From positions 486,698 through 550,697 of the forward strand of contig VYZB01000371.1 in NCBI GenBank assembly GCA_013397455.1: 64,000 nucleotides of DNA, written 5' to 3'. Position 1 is the first letter of the stretch; every line of letters begins with the position of its first letter. Origin of the DNA: Crotophaga sulcirostris (taxonomy: Eukaryota > Chordata > Aves > Cuculiformes > Crotophagidae). A program made the translations under genes and the position numbers. Of this stretch, positions 50,411 through 63,400 are shown piece after piece. Below the pieces are notes generated by a model that saw nothing but the letters and a program-made list of their open reading frames with translations, did not search any database and was not told where the DNA came from.

Positions 50411-53400
50411 TGCTTTACCCATCTGAACAAGAGCTGTGCATATAGCCAAAGATTCCCTTTTCATTAAGGATATTAAGGAATGCCTTAATTACTGAACTTT
50501 CTGTTGTTGAATAAAGTCAAACACAATAAGGGGGTTGGTTTTGGGGGGTTTCAAACTTTGAACAAATACAAATTAAACTCAATTCAAATTACCTTAAGGT
50601 GTCTTGTGAAACTCTGATGAAGTGGCTGGGGAAGAAGAGGAGTCAATTTCATTTCTTCTGTTTGTACTAATTGCTAAAATTTAGAGGGTCTCAAATTTAT
50701 CATGTCTTCTAGTTGGACCAAGCTATGAGTTTAAGACCTGAAGCTCTAAAGTCATGAGGTACATAAATCCTATAGTTTCACCTCCTATTTAAACTCGCTG
50801 CTTTTCTATGTTTTGCCAGCCTTCTCCCCTAAAACCATTTAAGTTTTCAGACTTTCTAAGAACATTGTCTTCCAACTACATGGTTGAATCTAATGAGATC
50901 TGAATGAGAATCAGAATACTGATTATTTTTTTTAATGCAAATGATTTTGCTATTAAAAGTAGCTTACTATGTGTTACATCATTCTCACCAGTTAGCACTC
51001 TGCCCCTGTAGATTTGCCACTCTTTGCCAAGCTAAATCTATGTCAGAGTTAGTGATCATATATCGCCTAATTTAGCAATTGCATTAAGAACTCCAAGCAT
51101 TTTAAAAAAGATTTTACGGGAACTCTTTTCTCTTTCCTAGATAAAAAACTTTGTCACAGCTCAGCAACCACAGAGACACTGCTCTGCTTGCTCGTTTGAT
51201 TTGTTTTCTATTTATTTATAGATTTATCCATCCGAAGAAGTTCATTTAGGAGAGAGATCAACTCTAACCAATAGCAAGAACTCAACAGATTGGAGAAACA
51301 AAGCTTTGGAGGGAGGCTGAAATAAATCAAATTAACTGTGTAGCTTTCAGTTATTTTTCATTATTCCAAAGTAAGTTAGCACTTTGGATATTTTTGAACA
51401 GGAAAAGCCAGTGGAATCCTAATTATTCAGGCATCCACACTCAGAGACACTCTTTCTGATGAACTTTCAGCATCTTTACTCCCTGAATATTGAATTGCTA
51501 TTAATCATACTTTCATTATTTATGTCATCCCTAAATATTCATGTGAGCCTAACATTTCACATAATTGATATTGTAAGAATAAAAGAATACTCAGCAGGAA
51601 TAGTTATGCTTTGGGGCTTATTTTGAGTACTTTCCTTTGATCAGTAGATCTTTTAGAGTTTGAGTTTGGGAGGATATATCATCCCATGGGTGAGATTTCA
51701 CCCGATCATTTCTAGTAGAAGTGCCTACATCTAATTTCTGATTCTCATCTACCATCTCTCTCTAATAATTCTTTTCCTTCAGAGAAAGAGATAACATATC
51801 TATGTGTCTAGAGATACTGGTACATATCTGACCTTTGTGTCTTCCAGTAAACGTTTAGAATTTAAATTGCTTTGCTCCTGGAATGTTTCAACATTTCCTC
51901 ATGAGGGCTGATCTCTGTTTGTGAGGCCTATTAAAAGTAATATGTGGTCACATCTTAGCAGAAGGACTAATTTTTATTTTGTTTTTATTTGAACCATCAC
52001 GCCCAGTGCCAACTAATTTCCAAAGTTCTGTTCATTACATGACAGTAATAAATAGCATCCTGGTCTATAAAATATAGGATAAATCTACCCAAACAAAACA
52101 ACTCTTTTTTGTGGTGCTTTCTAGGAAAAGGCAAATCAAGCTCTCTCATTCAAATTTTATGGCTACGTTTATGGGAGAAGCAATGGAGGCAAGTATATAT
52201 CAGGTACAACTTAAAATACAAATTCAGTTTCTTGAATGCGGTGCTCATAATCTCTAGTAAAAGAATGTTCTTACACTTTTGACATTTGTGACATATCACC
52301 CCACTTAGTTTAATTTTAGCCTTGTAGACGTCTCTCCTCTAATTACTTCTGGCATAATAGACACCAAATATTTTAATAAAATTGACTTAATATTTTTAGT
52401 TCCCTCTATGTGTTTGTTTGTATATATGAACAGTGTGTGTATATATGTATGTGCATATGAATTGAAAAAAAAAATCCAGAACTTTCTGAATTTTAATAGC
52501 TTTCTATGTTTTACACTGAGGAACTGTCCAGATGAGGATTATGGCTTGTTTTATGGATTTTATCAATTTGAGTAGAGTGTCAAGAAAGAATTATGCAATT
52601 GAAGAAAAAAGGTGTGTATAATAATTCTTCTGAAGAGAATAAGAAAATGGATTTTGCTATTCTGGATCATATCAGTCAGTGATAAAGTCTTGTGGCTTGT
52701 TCTGACAGAGCCAATAATTGATGACTGACAAGATGCTAAAATCTTAGCAATGTGTAGCTATAAATGAATGTATAGCTATATATGTATAAATGCAAGCAAA
52801 GAAGATATTTTTCCTTGATCTGTATAGTGATGTGTGAAATGCCATAGCATATTTACCCTTTTTTTGTAGGCCATGGAAATGTATCAATTGTAATGTGTTT
52901 GTTTAATTTTTTTTAAAGTTTATATTCTGTGGACTTGTTCAAGCTATCAAGCTATTACTATAACCAGTATTGTCATGGCACTTAGATCTACCCATGATAT
53001 TAACTTAAAAAGAAAATTTTAAATTAAATTACCCTCATTAGACAGCACCAACTGTTCTTTCTCTCCTCCAGCAAAATCTTGGTATCTTGAAGATATACAC
53101 CATACATTCAAATACAGATTTGGAATCCTCTGATGGGATCCTGAAATGTTTGAGGAAGGTGGAGTGTATATTTCCTAAATTATTTAAAATAAGGTTTATA
53201 TAGGTTAATATGTACATAAGGAGTTTTCCTGGAAAGTAAATGGGAAGTCATTGCCAGTAATATCTTTGAAATTTTCTTAATTCAAAGCCACTTTAGTAAT
53301 CCAACATGGGGATTCCCCAGATATTACAAACTAAAGCAGAAAAATTTAAGGAAATGCATATAAACGTCTAAGAAAAAAATCCTGTAAAAGGAAACATATA

Positions 53401-53900
53401 TTTCTCTGTGGCTGGTCTTCCTCACAAGTAAAACAACAGGTATTTAAACACTGGCAAACTTCATTCTTAATTCTTATGTTTTACCTATACAGAAAACCTA
53501 TGCATTACTTCATTTCCTAAGCAGCCTAGAAGGACTAGTTAGAGAATGATGATATATATGATGAAACGCTGACTCAATTTTTTTTAAGAACATCATAAAA
53601 TACTAACATGAATCAGCAGAGCATTGCAAATATTCTTGCAGAAAAACAACAACTTGTCTCATAATTTCAGTGTGTTTGGTCATTCATCTAACAAGTTCAC
53701 AGTCTGAAATTTTGGCAGACTTAGCTGGAACTCTCTTTTTTATTATTTGATTGGGTTTCTGGAAATCTTTCAGGATTAATTACTGGTGATTCTCTACAAA
53801 AAAAATAAAAATGAAATAATTTGGTACTATAATTGAGGGAAAACAATTCCAATATTGTTTCCAAATTAAAGGTCTCAGTCCAGCAACAAATACTCAATTG
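50411..53900. other. A+T-rich non-coding DNA
   Basis: There is no open frame of interest and no element end. The stretch at 51230-51560 is free of repeats and carries several TAAT/ATTA cores (for example CCTAATTATTCAGGC), which is compatible with a regulatory element but not evidence for one. A mixed TG/TA microsatellite lies at about 52432-52459. Confidence 0.5.
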
Positions 53901-54056
53901 CTAAGCAGAGGAAATTAGGAAATCTTGGGCTCGCCTAAAGGAGATCTCGAGAGGAGGAAAGGTGCTGCCCTTGCTCATGATGTAGTTCAGGGGCACCATC
54001 TCGTCAGGGTGAAACACTGAGTCCAGCACTTCCTGACCTTGCTCAGAATAAGAAAG
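53901..54056 (-). other. GC3-rich open stretch, candidate exon or pseudogene fragment
   Basis: On the minus strand 51 codons are open between a TAG at 54059-54057 and a TAG at 53903-53901. The central 36 codons are unlike their surroundings: 27 of 36 third positions are G or C, in a region that is otherwise A+T-rich. The product contains GQEVLDSVFHPDEMVPLNY, then IMSKGSTFPPLEISFRRAQ, a balanced mix with no low-complexity bias. A pyrimidine-rich tract ending in AG (CTTTCTTATTCTGAG) immediately precedes the GC-rich part and could be an acceptor. No good donor follows before the stop, so a terminal exon or a fragment of a processed pseudogene is more likely than an internal exon. I do not recognise the family. 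Confidence 0.35.
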
Positions 54057-54070
54057 CTAACTTTCGTCTC

Positions 54071-54088
54071 CCAACTCGCAAGAGTTGG
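54071..54088. other. Perfect 7-bp hairpin with GCAA loop
   Basis: CCAACTC at 54071-54077 pairs fully with GAGTTGG at 54082-54088 around GCAA, a tetraloop of the GNRA kind. It sits just beyond the GC-rich open stretch. It may be chance or a small structured element. No flanking stem extends it. Confidence 0.6.
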
Positions 54089-55463
54089 CTATACACAACT
54101 TCTAGTGTGTGTATGTAAATAAATGTATTATATATGTTTGTTTTTATGTATATATTTACACATATTAAATTCACTGTAAAATGAGATGCTTCAGAATTGT
54201 CAAAATAAGCATTTTTCTTCCCCCCTCCTTTTTTGATTTCTTGGCAAAAAAAATTTGATTGTAATTCTGTAGTAAGATTGACCCTTCAAAAGAATGTATT
54301 TCAGTGAATCATCCTCACCGGTTCCTTTTTCTGGAAACACGTCCAGTTATAGGTGAAATACATTAAAATGATGGCAGATTTTTGAACTGTGCATTCAGAT
54401 ACCCCCAAATCATCAGTGACTTATGAAAAATTTATACTTCACAGGCATGTATACAAAGCAAGACATCATGTAACTGAATGAGCATCCTTGTTGTACAGCA
54501 AACTTTTTATTCAGGTTCCTTGTAAGAGAGACCTTAAGTAGTACTTCAAAACTTAGAAAAGAAGAGGAAAGTAGATGGGTAATGTAAGAACTACCATGCA
54601 CAAAACAATGTTATTGAAAAATTAACCACCTTTGGGAATTTTTATTTTCTATTGTCTTATTTTGCAGAATAATTTGTCTTAGTGTTCTGAACAACAAGGC
54701 TTCCTGGTGTTGCACATGCACTGGAGTTATGAAAACTCTTTTTAAAATTTTGCTTTTTTTACTTAGTAATCGGAATGATACTATATAACAACATATTATT
54801 TTAAGTACCACTCTGCTACTTTAATCTCTTTCTATCTATATATATAGTTGAATACATGACTCACAGTTTTTAACAAAGTGAGAATGGATGCCTGTTGAGT
54901 GTCTAGTTTTTCCTCATAAATTAATGCCATTTTCTTTGAAAGAGTTGACAGCAGATGGCTACTTGGACACTGAAGTGTTTAGCAGTGCTGGCACTGAAGT
55001 TGTATAATGAAGGATTGGGCAGTGCTGTCACCAATAAACTATATAATAAAGGCTTTGTCAACAATGATAGAATTAGAAGGAACAGGAATAGATCCTGAGG
55101 AAATATATACTAGTATTATTTCAGAGATGAGACTACGTTCCTTTACTGTACGTGGGACTGTGGCCAACACATTTCGTTAATGAAAACTTGTGCAAAGCTG
55201 CAGTGTCACATTTGTCATGGTACACACAAATATAAAAAACATTTTACTTTACTTTATGAATATGAGAGGACAAGGACCGTCTGATCCTCTCCTGACGTAT
55301 GAGATGTATTGGTTCATAGAAATTTAATTGATTTAAAAAATAAGGAATGCCTTCATTGTAATGTTTACTTGTTTAAGTTACAACTCCAGCAGAATTTATG
55401 TGATTTAAACACTAAATTGCATTTGGGGAACTGAAATCTCTAAAGTCAATACAACTTGGAGTT
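54089..55463. other. A+T-rich non-coding DNA with a short degenerate tandem repeat
   Basis: Apart from the duplication at 54982-55056, no recognisable element or gene is seen before the CR1 copy. Confidence 0.6.
54982..55056. repeat. Degenerate 37-bp tandem duplication
   Basis: GCAGTGCTGGCACTGAAG followed by GTATAATGAAGG recurs as GCAGTGCTGTCACCAATAAA followed by CTATATAATAAAGG. The copies start at 54982 and 55019. They differ at several positions, so the duplication is not recent. Confidence 0.6.
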
Positions 55464-55858
55464 ACTGTATCACAGTATTATAACTCTGGAAAGGACCTTT
55501 GAGATCATCAAGTCCAACCTATAACCCAACAGTAACACTAACACCAACACCAACCCATCACCTAAACCATGGCACGAAGTGCCTCATCCAATCTCCTCTT
55601 AAACACCTCCACGGACCACGACTCCACCACCTCCTCAGCCAGCGCATTCCATTGTCCAGTCACGCTTTCAGTGAAGAATTTTTTCCTAATATCAAGCCTA
55701 AACCTCCCCTGACGAAGCTTGACTCCATGTCCTCTTGTTCTGCCACTGGTCACCTGAGAGAAGAGACCAGCCTCTGCCTGACTGTGACCTCCTTTCAGGT
55801 AGTTGTAGAGAACAAAAAGGTCTCCCTTGAGCCTCCTCTTCTCCAGGCTAAGCAGCTA
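55464..55858 (-). mobile_element. 5'-truncated CR1 LINE fragment with open coding end
   Basis: Minus strand: the C-terminal end of the CR1 polyprotein is open from about 55857 to the stop at 55562, without frameshift. It gives [20 protein letters not shown], then [20 protein letters not shown], then [20 protein letters not shown]. The 3' UTR follows, with GGTTATAGGTTGGACTTGAT and the octamer-like ATAATACTGTGATACAGT, and no poly(A). The hexamer stretch before GGGTTATAGG is longer than in the 27-kb copy. The 5' break lies close to codons for LLSLEK. Plus-strand open frames over this block, up to 121 codons, are shadows. The element is dead because the catalytic domains are missing. Confidence 0.95.
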
Positions 55859-58800
55859 ATCTGACAGCCCCGTGGTGGTTTACCCAACATAATTCTGGTA
55901 TCGGAACAAGACTTTTTGCCAACCCCATGTAGCATGAAAGACACAGAGGCTATCTCGCCAACCTCTTTCTCCTGATATATGAGTTTTCTTGTGCATTTTG
56001 GTAGAGCGCGCATGATCACGCAGTCTGAAATACAAGATGTCAGACAAGATGGACCACATATCTGCTTTGGTGTAGTAATTCCTATGTTCCTGCAGTAGGT
56101 TGCTATGGTAAATCAAAGTTATAATATAATCCAATGCAATTACTGGCAGGAGACAAATCCAAAAATTGGAATTTTAGCATTTTGTTTAAAATGAAAAGCA
56201 TATGTTAAAAGCCGTATTGATTATTTTAATCTAGTCTCCCATAGCAATAGTGTTAAACAGTATGATTCCTCTTTGGCTATAGTTTGCCTAGCAGGAGAGG
56301 AACAAAGTCATTGATCTGCTATTAACTAAATATACTAGAGAATACTTTGTACTAATCATTTGCATGGGAAATGGAAGAATGCTTTAAAATAACATTTTCT
56401 ACCATGCTTCATGATATCACCATAGTAACTAAGAGTTCAGTCTGAATGCTAGGCTTTTGTGCTTGTATTTTCACACAGAATAGAAACATTAGCTACTGGT
56501 CTTTAAATAAGAAAACTGATCATTAATTTTGCACTTTGTAAAGTCCCATTAACCAGAGCATATTTGCAAAATGATATGCATCAAACAAAGAAAGCAGTAA
56601 TTTTAGATTAAAGAAAATCATGATTCAAAACACCATAAAAATGGCTTCTTTAAATCCATGTTTTCAAAAATAATATTATACAACTAACTAAAATAAGGAG
56701 GCTAGAGAGCTCAGAGGTTTTGACTAGGATGTTGAAGCACACGTCTATTCATGCTCTTTCAAATACTGCTCAGGTTGGTAGCCAAAAGAAGCTGTTTCAA
56801 GATCATGATTTGGTTGCAGTGGTAAAAAGCACTTATGATCTTCAGGAAGCTGTAGATATTTAGATACTGTGACAGTTATTTCTAAAGGCAATGAATTAGC
56901 CACTTTAGTAATAGTGACGGGAAGTTGCCATGAAGATAGTAAAATATGCAACTAAGAGACCTTGAACAAACCTCTCATTAATGGGCCAGTCTCAAGATGT
57001 GTGTGCACTATGGTTTCAATATTATATCTCTGCCATCTCAATAAAGCCTCCTGTTAACTAATCTCAATAATGTTTCATGTTCTAAACCCCATTAAACATG
57101 TAAAACACAACCTTCTTACAGTACAGTACTGACAGTAAACATAAATGGTAACAATTCCTGTAAATTAAATTAGGATAGTATTTTTCCCTATCCTTTGCAG
57201 GTTCAGTACACTGTGAGAGAACTAAGGTATTTTGTCACATTTCACTCCTTGTGAAAACAATGTAATACAAACAGTTCATGCAGGCTTGCTTGTGGCTTAG
57301 ATATTGAATTCAACACCAATGGATACGTGATACAACAGTGTTTTTATAGGAACAAAGGAAGAGTGAACTCAATGGTTTCATAGGTTGCTCCTCAGTGAAG
57401 AAGAAAGTAAACAGTGCGGAGTGACTGTTCTGACTGACTCTTAAGTAAGGAGAAAGTAAATAACTGTCCCTACTGCAGAGAGAATTGTCTTTCCCAAGAA
57501 AAGAGAAATTTCATCACAATAATCCAGCATCTTAATGCATAAAGTTGGAGGGATTAGATACACTAGACCCATCATGAAACTATAATGGTCTCTGTGATGA
57601 TCACTGAACTCCTAGAACTGGTATAGAGCAGCAGCAACTTAAAAACTGATCGAGAAAGGGTCAGTTGGTCACAGCTATAGTACTGACATTCTTTATTTCT
57701 ACATATGAAAGTTATTTAAATAATGTACTCCACATTCCTGGGCATTTTGGGTTTTTTTTTAGTATATGATTTCATTAAATTCATGTGGGATGATTATCAC
57801 TCAGTCAACATGAACATTTTCCATAATAAAATGCACGGAACTGATTTCCTAACACCCATATTTCTTGATATCTGACATGGAGCACATTTAAAAAGTACTT
57901 AAATACAGAATGCAGCTAGTATACATAACACAAAGGTTGCCATTAGTGTAGCAGGCTGTAGTAACTCTATAGACTAGGAGAAAAAAGTATAAAAGCAAAT
58001 GGGTAATAACAACTATCAGCTTTGAACAACTAACTGCTTTAGGTTAAAATCTTTGGGACTATTACCATTTGTAGCACTGTTGAGTATTAAGTGCAGTCAC
58101 ATCTGCATCCCTTTAGGACTGTTCAATAGTACAGTAATGCACCATGGAAAAGTAATGAAAAATTTATGTCATTTCAAAAAAAGATATGGATAATATTCAT
58201 TCATTATTGTTCAAACTTTTCTGGATATTAGAGAAGTGAGTTAACTGTAAGTGCTTGTTTCAAACCAGATTTCACACTGGAAATAAGAAAAGACATTTGC
58301 CTTCCAGGTACTTACCGATTCCATTAGACATGATGGATTTTTTGTATTATAGAGATTCTTAGAAGATGAAAAATACTGATTGCTTCCCTTCTCTAATATA
58401 GCAATAGTTCATGTCTTGGAACTAGTTTTATTGTCAAAGTGAATAATATTTTAATATGTTTAGAGATGGCCTCATTCTTCTTGATGAAAAAATGAAATGA
58501 CTTTTGACATTAGAGTGTTTTGTTATCTGTTCCTGGAGTAGCATCAATATCACATAATTTTGATGGTGTGCTTCAGGTGTGATTTCTGGAAACAAAATGC
58601 AAGAGAAAAAATGTCTCCGATGCATTACAGTTTGAGGTCCTTCTTTTTAAATATGGATTGTGTGTTAGAGCAAAAACATTTGGGATTCCTATAGAGCAAA
58701 CACTAAGCTATATCAAAGAATGCACTTTAGAATAGATTTTTTTTTATTTTATTCTGTAGCATGGAAATGTTTACTACCTTATCATACAACAATATGTTTG

Positions 58801-60087
58801 ATTTCCAAGTCCCACCCCACTGGTCCAGAATAGTATCTGAGGGAAGCTCCTCAATGGGATTAAATTTCTGTCCACTTTAAAGGTAGGTTACATATAGTTT
58901 GATTTGTCTTCCCTGTAAATGACTGGTAAGTTTGTTTTCTTTATTTTACATGTTGTTGAGACTCTTTAAACTTTATTACTATCTGTCATATATATATACT
59001 TGTGGAACATAACTCCTTTCACTGTAAAATATGCAATAATAGCACAAATAAATTTATTGTTGGTTCAGTTTTACAGATCTGTCATTCTAGGCCCAAAAGG
59101 AGAATTACCTTGGACTCCATCTGCTTTTGTTCTTTATTAAATCAGTAAGAAAAATGAATCTGAGTTCTGCAATAGTAAAAACACTTGGGGACATATCGCT
59201 ACCTTTTTCTTGCAAAGGGAAATTATCAGATGGAATTTAAAAGGGGATAATTAAGAAGATCAATTTTGTAAACATAGAGATTTTAGGAGAGATGCCGTGA
59301 TTTTGTGAGGGGAGTATTTTTTTTTGAGAAAGTGTCTGCGTACTTCCAGGTTTTCAGACTGAATACTACTGTTCATGTAGAAGAGTGACTGTTTGAACAC
59401 AGAAAAAATACATGCTGTAAACACTTACTTGAGTATCTACTATAAAGAGCCGGATAGCTTTGCTTCTGCCCAATAACTCAGCTGTTAAACTCTCTGGGTT
59501 TGCTGGCTGAGTAAACAAGAGATTGTGAGTAGTAGACTTAGCTCGTGTCCAGGACTTTACATTTCAATCTCCCTCATAAGTGTAAAAAAAAATCACCAGA
59601 AGCCCGATGAATCTGTTGTGTTTTCGGCTTTCCATTATTGTAGCAGTTCATATTAATACTTACATCACTTAAAGTTCTGGCAGCTGAAATGACACAAAGG
59701 CAGAGCACTGATTTCAAAACCAGAGATGCTTAGTAAATTATCTTGCTGTCAAAACCCATTCCCTCCAGAACTCAACTGCATAGAGTAATACTGAGTCCTG
59801 AATACCTAGAACCCCAAAGGTCTTTAGTGCAAGAGTATGCAATGTCATCATGTCCCTTGTTAAGGGATTTACTCTGTAAACAAACTCTGCCATACTGACT
59901 CTTTATACAGTGTCTGATATATCCACACAAGGTACAAAACCAACTGAAAAGCAGTGTAACAAGGCAGTAGGAAACAGTGAGGACAGAGATGTGTCTGTAT
60001 GTCTCTGGGGTTTAGGTATCTTATGCAATGCTTCCTGAAGATTCCTTTATTTAATTGGAGTTTTCAATACTAAACCTACTGTTTTCT
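55859..60087. other. A+T-rich non-coding DNA
   Basis: No gene is supported and no repeat family is recognised. Open frames are short (up to 84 codons) and overlap without coding signature. Confidence 0.6.
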
Positions 60088-60489
60088 TTAAAAAGTGAGC
60101 ATGTACCTTTTGAAGTATGTCAAGGAGAGAAGGCAGGCAGGGTTCCCTCTTCCTTCTCTTTTTTCTTTTTTCCCTTTAATAAGTTTTAGAATCATGTTAA
60201 GTGAAACGTAAAATAACACTGAATGATCCTGTGAAACATCTAGTTTATAAATGGCTTTAATAAAAGTCTCATCACTCTTAAGGAAAGGATGTTTGTTTAA
60301 GTAAATTATTGCATCAGCTGATCGACAGTTAGACAGATCTTTGAAAACATTGGTTGAAAGATGCTTCATATGCATCATTTTTAACAGCATATTGTAACTC
60401 AGGGGCTTGTCCGTTTCAGTGCAGGAAGGTAATAAATAACCTGAGTTTGTGTAAGCAGCAGATCCAGCAGAAACATCAATGAAACCCAT
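60088..60489 (-). other. Longest minus-strand open frame, 133 codons, unassigned
   Basis: An ATG in a fair translation-start context (CAACATGG) opens a frame of 133 codons ending at 60088. The first 105 codons have mixed composition (MGFIDVSAGSAAYTNSGYLL, then LSNCRSADAIIYLNKHPFL), and the tail becomes Lys/Glu/Arg-rich where the DNA is purine-rich (GKKEKREGRGN). There is no signal peptide, no clear membrane segment and no recognised motif. At this base composition a frame of this length is expected about once or a few times per window, so it may well be chance. Confidence 0.15.
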
Positions 60490-63400
60490 GTTGAAATATG
60501 TTCAGTGCAATAGCAAAGGAAAACAGTTGAGCTGGCAAAAAAGGGGAAAGAAAACAATTCTGAGGAAATCTGTATTTTATAAAAACAAGGAATAAAAAGT
60601 AGAGACAAGGGATTGCCCAAGAAAATCATTATGGAGAAGCTACTTGTCTACAGTGTTGTATTCAGTTATTGGGATGTAAAGTTGAGACTATCATACTTAG
60701 TGTTTTAAAGGAGAAACTAATCTGGAAGGAAAGCATCTACGAAGAAATTCCTGTGAAGCATTTTTCTGTGAATGTGCCTTATCCGTATAACTTGGAAATG
60801 ATGCAATCTAAATAAAAACACAGAAAATGTACAACTAGATGAGACAAAAAAGTAGCTAAGCAATCATATTAAAAAAGGCTGCATCTTTGAAACTGCATGA
60901 CATAATTCTATGCCATATACCTGCATCTCTAATTAGTTGGGATGACACAATAACCTCATTGAAATGCTGTTAGCGAATCACTAACAAAATTTCCTGTAGA
61001 ATCTCTGTAGGACATCCAACTGTTGTCATGCCACCCTCAACCTGTGGCATGAAGACAGACCACTTCTTTGGTGGCTTTGGACTGATGGCACCAGAGCAAT
61101 TAGTTTACTGTGAATTCGGTGTGCCATCCACAGCAGCTTGGGCAGAAAAGTCCCTCTTTAGCTACACTAAATGCTAATCATCCCAAGACAGAGTGCTTCC
61201 ATAGTACTGAGTAAAAAAAATGCCATTATGGTGTGCTCAGAATTTAGGAACAGAAAAACTGATCTGTGCATTTCCACATCTTTCATCAACATACCTTTTT
61301 TCATGCTATATTTAAAGTTTGCCTCTGTAGTGGGAAAAGTAAAGGCCATGAAGGTATTAAGACCATAGCTTACATGCAAGGTAGTGCATATACAAACCCT
61401 CCTTGGAATCTGAATATTCAGCAAAAGTTAAATAAGAGGACTTATTTAGATCAGGAGAATATTTACCATAGTTTGGGGAAAAAAAAGACCTAAAGGGTAA
61501 AAATAGGTGAGGAGATCTGGACAAAAAAAGAAGAAACCTTATTAAAATAAATAATAAAGTAAGATATTTCTACATAGGAATTACTGGAAAGAAAAAGATG
61601 TCTGTTTATAAAGGAGATAGAATAGCCTCTCAGACTACTGCAAACAGAGGAAGATAAGAAAATAGAAGAAGGTTTTCAATCTAAATCGTTGATGTTAATT
61701 GGTAAGCAGAAAATAAGTTTTTAAGACTATATTTGACCAACTGTATCTATTTAAAATATTTATTATTTATTATTTTTATGAGGGCTTTAACAGATTTGCT
61801 TTTAGAACAGCACAATATTAAAGTGTACATCGGTTAGAGCTTGAGAAGTAGTAAAGAGTAAAGATGATGACAATTTGTACTTACTTTCTCATACTCCAAA
61901 CAAAGCAAAGGGTCCCATTCTATCAAGACTTTTAAAAATAAATAATAAAAGAGCAGAGGTTGTCCCAGAGAAATCAGTCTCAGTTTATGATGGCACCATA
62001 AATACGTAGAGGAATAGAGCAAGAGGAGATGAGCAGAAAATGAGAGTGAGATAACAGCAAAATAATCACATTGTAATACACAGTTTCTGTTTAATATTAT
62101 CTACCAATTTACATTCCTATTCTAGTGGCATCAGGGCACAAGGATTTTATATCATTCATATATTGGGTAAAATTCTTATAGCTAAAACCAAAAATACCAT
62201 TGTCATTGACTTCAGCATCTTGCTGTGTTATGCTAGAAGCCACCATTAATATCTGTTGGCCTGGTGAGTCAACACTCAATGAAAAACAATGGCATTCTAA
62301 ATTCCAGTGATTACCTATGATGATAACTATTACTCTAAACGAGTAAGAATGTAGAATTGTTTGTAAGAATTTCTTAATATTTTTTGTATCCCTATTCTAT
62401 TTTCCTTTCTCATTTTCACTCTGATTTTTTTTTCCTCTTCCTTTTTCCCTTCAGTTTTCTAAATGTAGATAAATAGATTCTTGACTGGATAAAGTTAAAC
62501 AAAATTGAAAGTTCTTAACATGTTGCTTTTACATTCCTCAATAGATGTATGCCCAGATGATTTATGGTCCTTTACTTAGATGTCAACCATAGGTAGAGTA
62601 GATACTTTCCTATTCAACCCAACGGTGCTGTCGCTGGTCTATCATTTGTTTGCAGATACATGTATAGGACAGTAAAGTCATCTCAGTTTTGGATAGCTTT
62701 ATCTATAATTCATCTTTTAGTTTGTGAAAGAATTGGGATTTATAGATATGTATATATTGTCAACTTATATAGGTTTATCATGTCTGGATTCTGGAAGTAA
62801 TTTTCTAGCATCTGCTGCAATTTTCTGAAAACAGATTAGATTCCCTAAGAACACTGACTCTGAGTAACTAATAGAAAACATTTACAATCTGATACTATGG
62901 GTTTTTAAATTTTATTTCATTATTATTATTTTCTTTAGGAGGATCCGTTAATCTATAAATTACGGTCAGGAATTTGTTGAGACCAGCATTATGAACTTTC
63001 TCCTATAAATCCTGAAGCTGTGAGACAATCAGGTAAATCCATATGCAAATCTAAACTAAAACAACTGTCTTGCATGTGATAACTTCTCTCAGCCCATAAC
63101 TATTTTACTGCAATGCAAAAGTAATTTTTTTTTTGGGGGGGAGAACCTTAATTGCATAATAACAGCTTTATGCGTGTATTTTTAGTTTATAACGAAACTT
63201 ACACAATCTATCTGAAAAACTTTGCATAAGATTCAAGGTTTTTTGTGTTGATTACTATGAGAAGGAAGAATTTCTGATAAAAAAACCCCAACCCCACGCC
63301 TCTATAATCTTTTCTTAATGCATTTTTAGCAGGTAGGTAATTTTTTGAAAAATTTCCAATAAAATTAAAACTCAAATTATTTAATATTCCATGAATAGCA

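Noticed and set aside
50521..50552. G-runs (five and six G) that might form a G-quadruplex
   Set aside because: There are only two long runs and one GG, so four runs of at least three G are not available.
55499..55864. 121-codon plus-strand open frame
   Set aside because: It is antisense to the CR1 coding end on the minus strand. The CR1 words on the opposite strand explain the sequence.
62391..62460. Classical-looking pyrimidine tract ending in CCCTTCAG
   Set aside because: All three frames after the AG meet stops quickly and no coding signature follows. It is best seen as low-complexity DNA.
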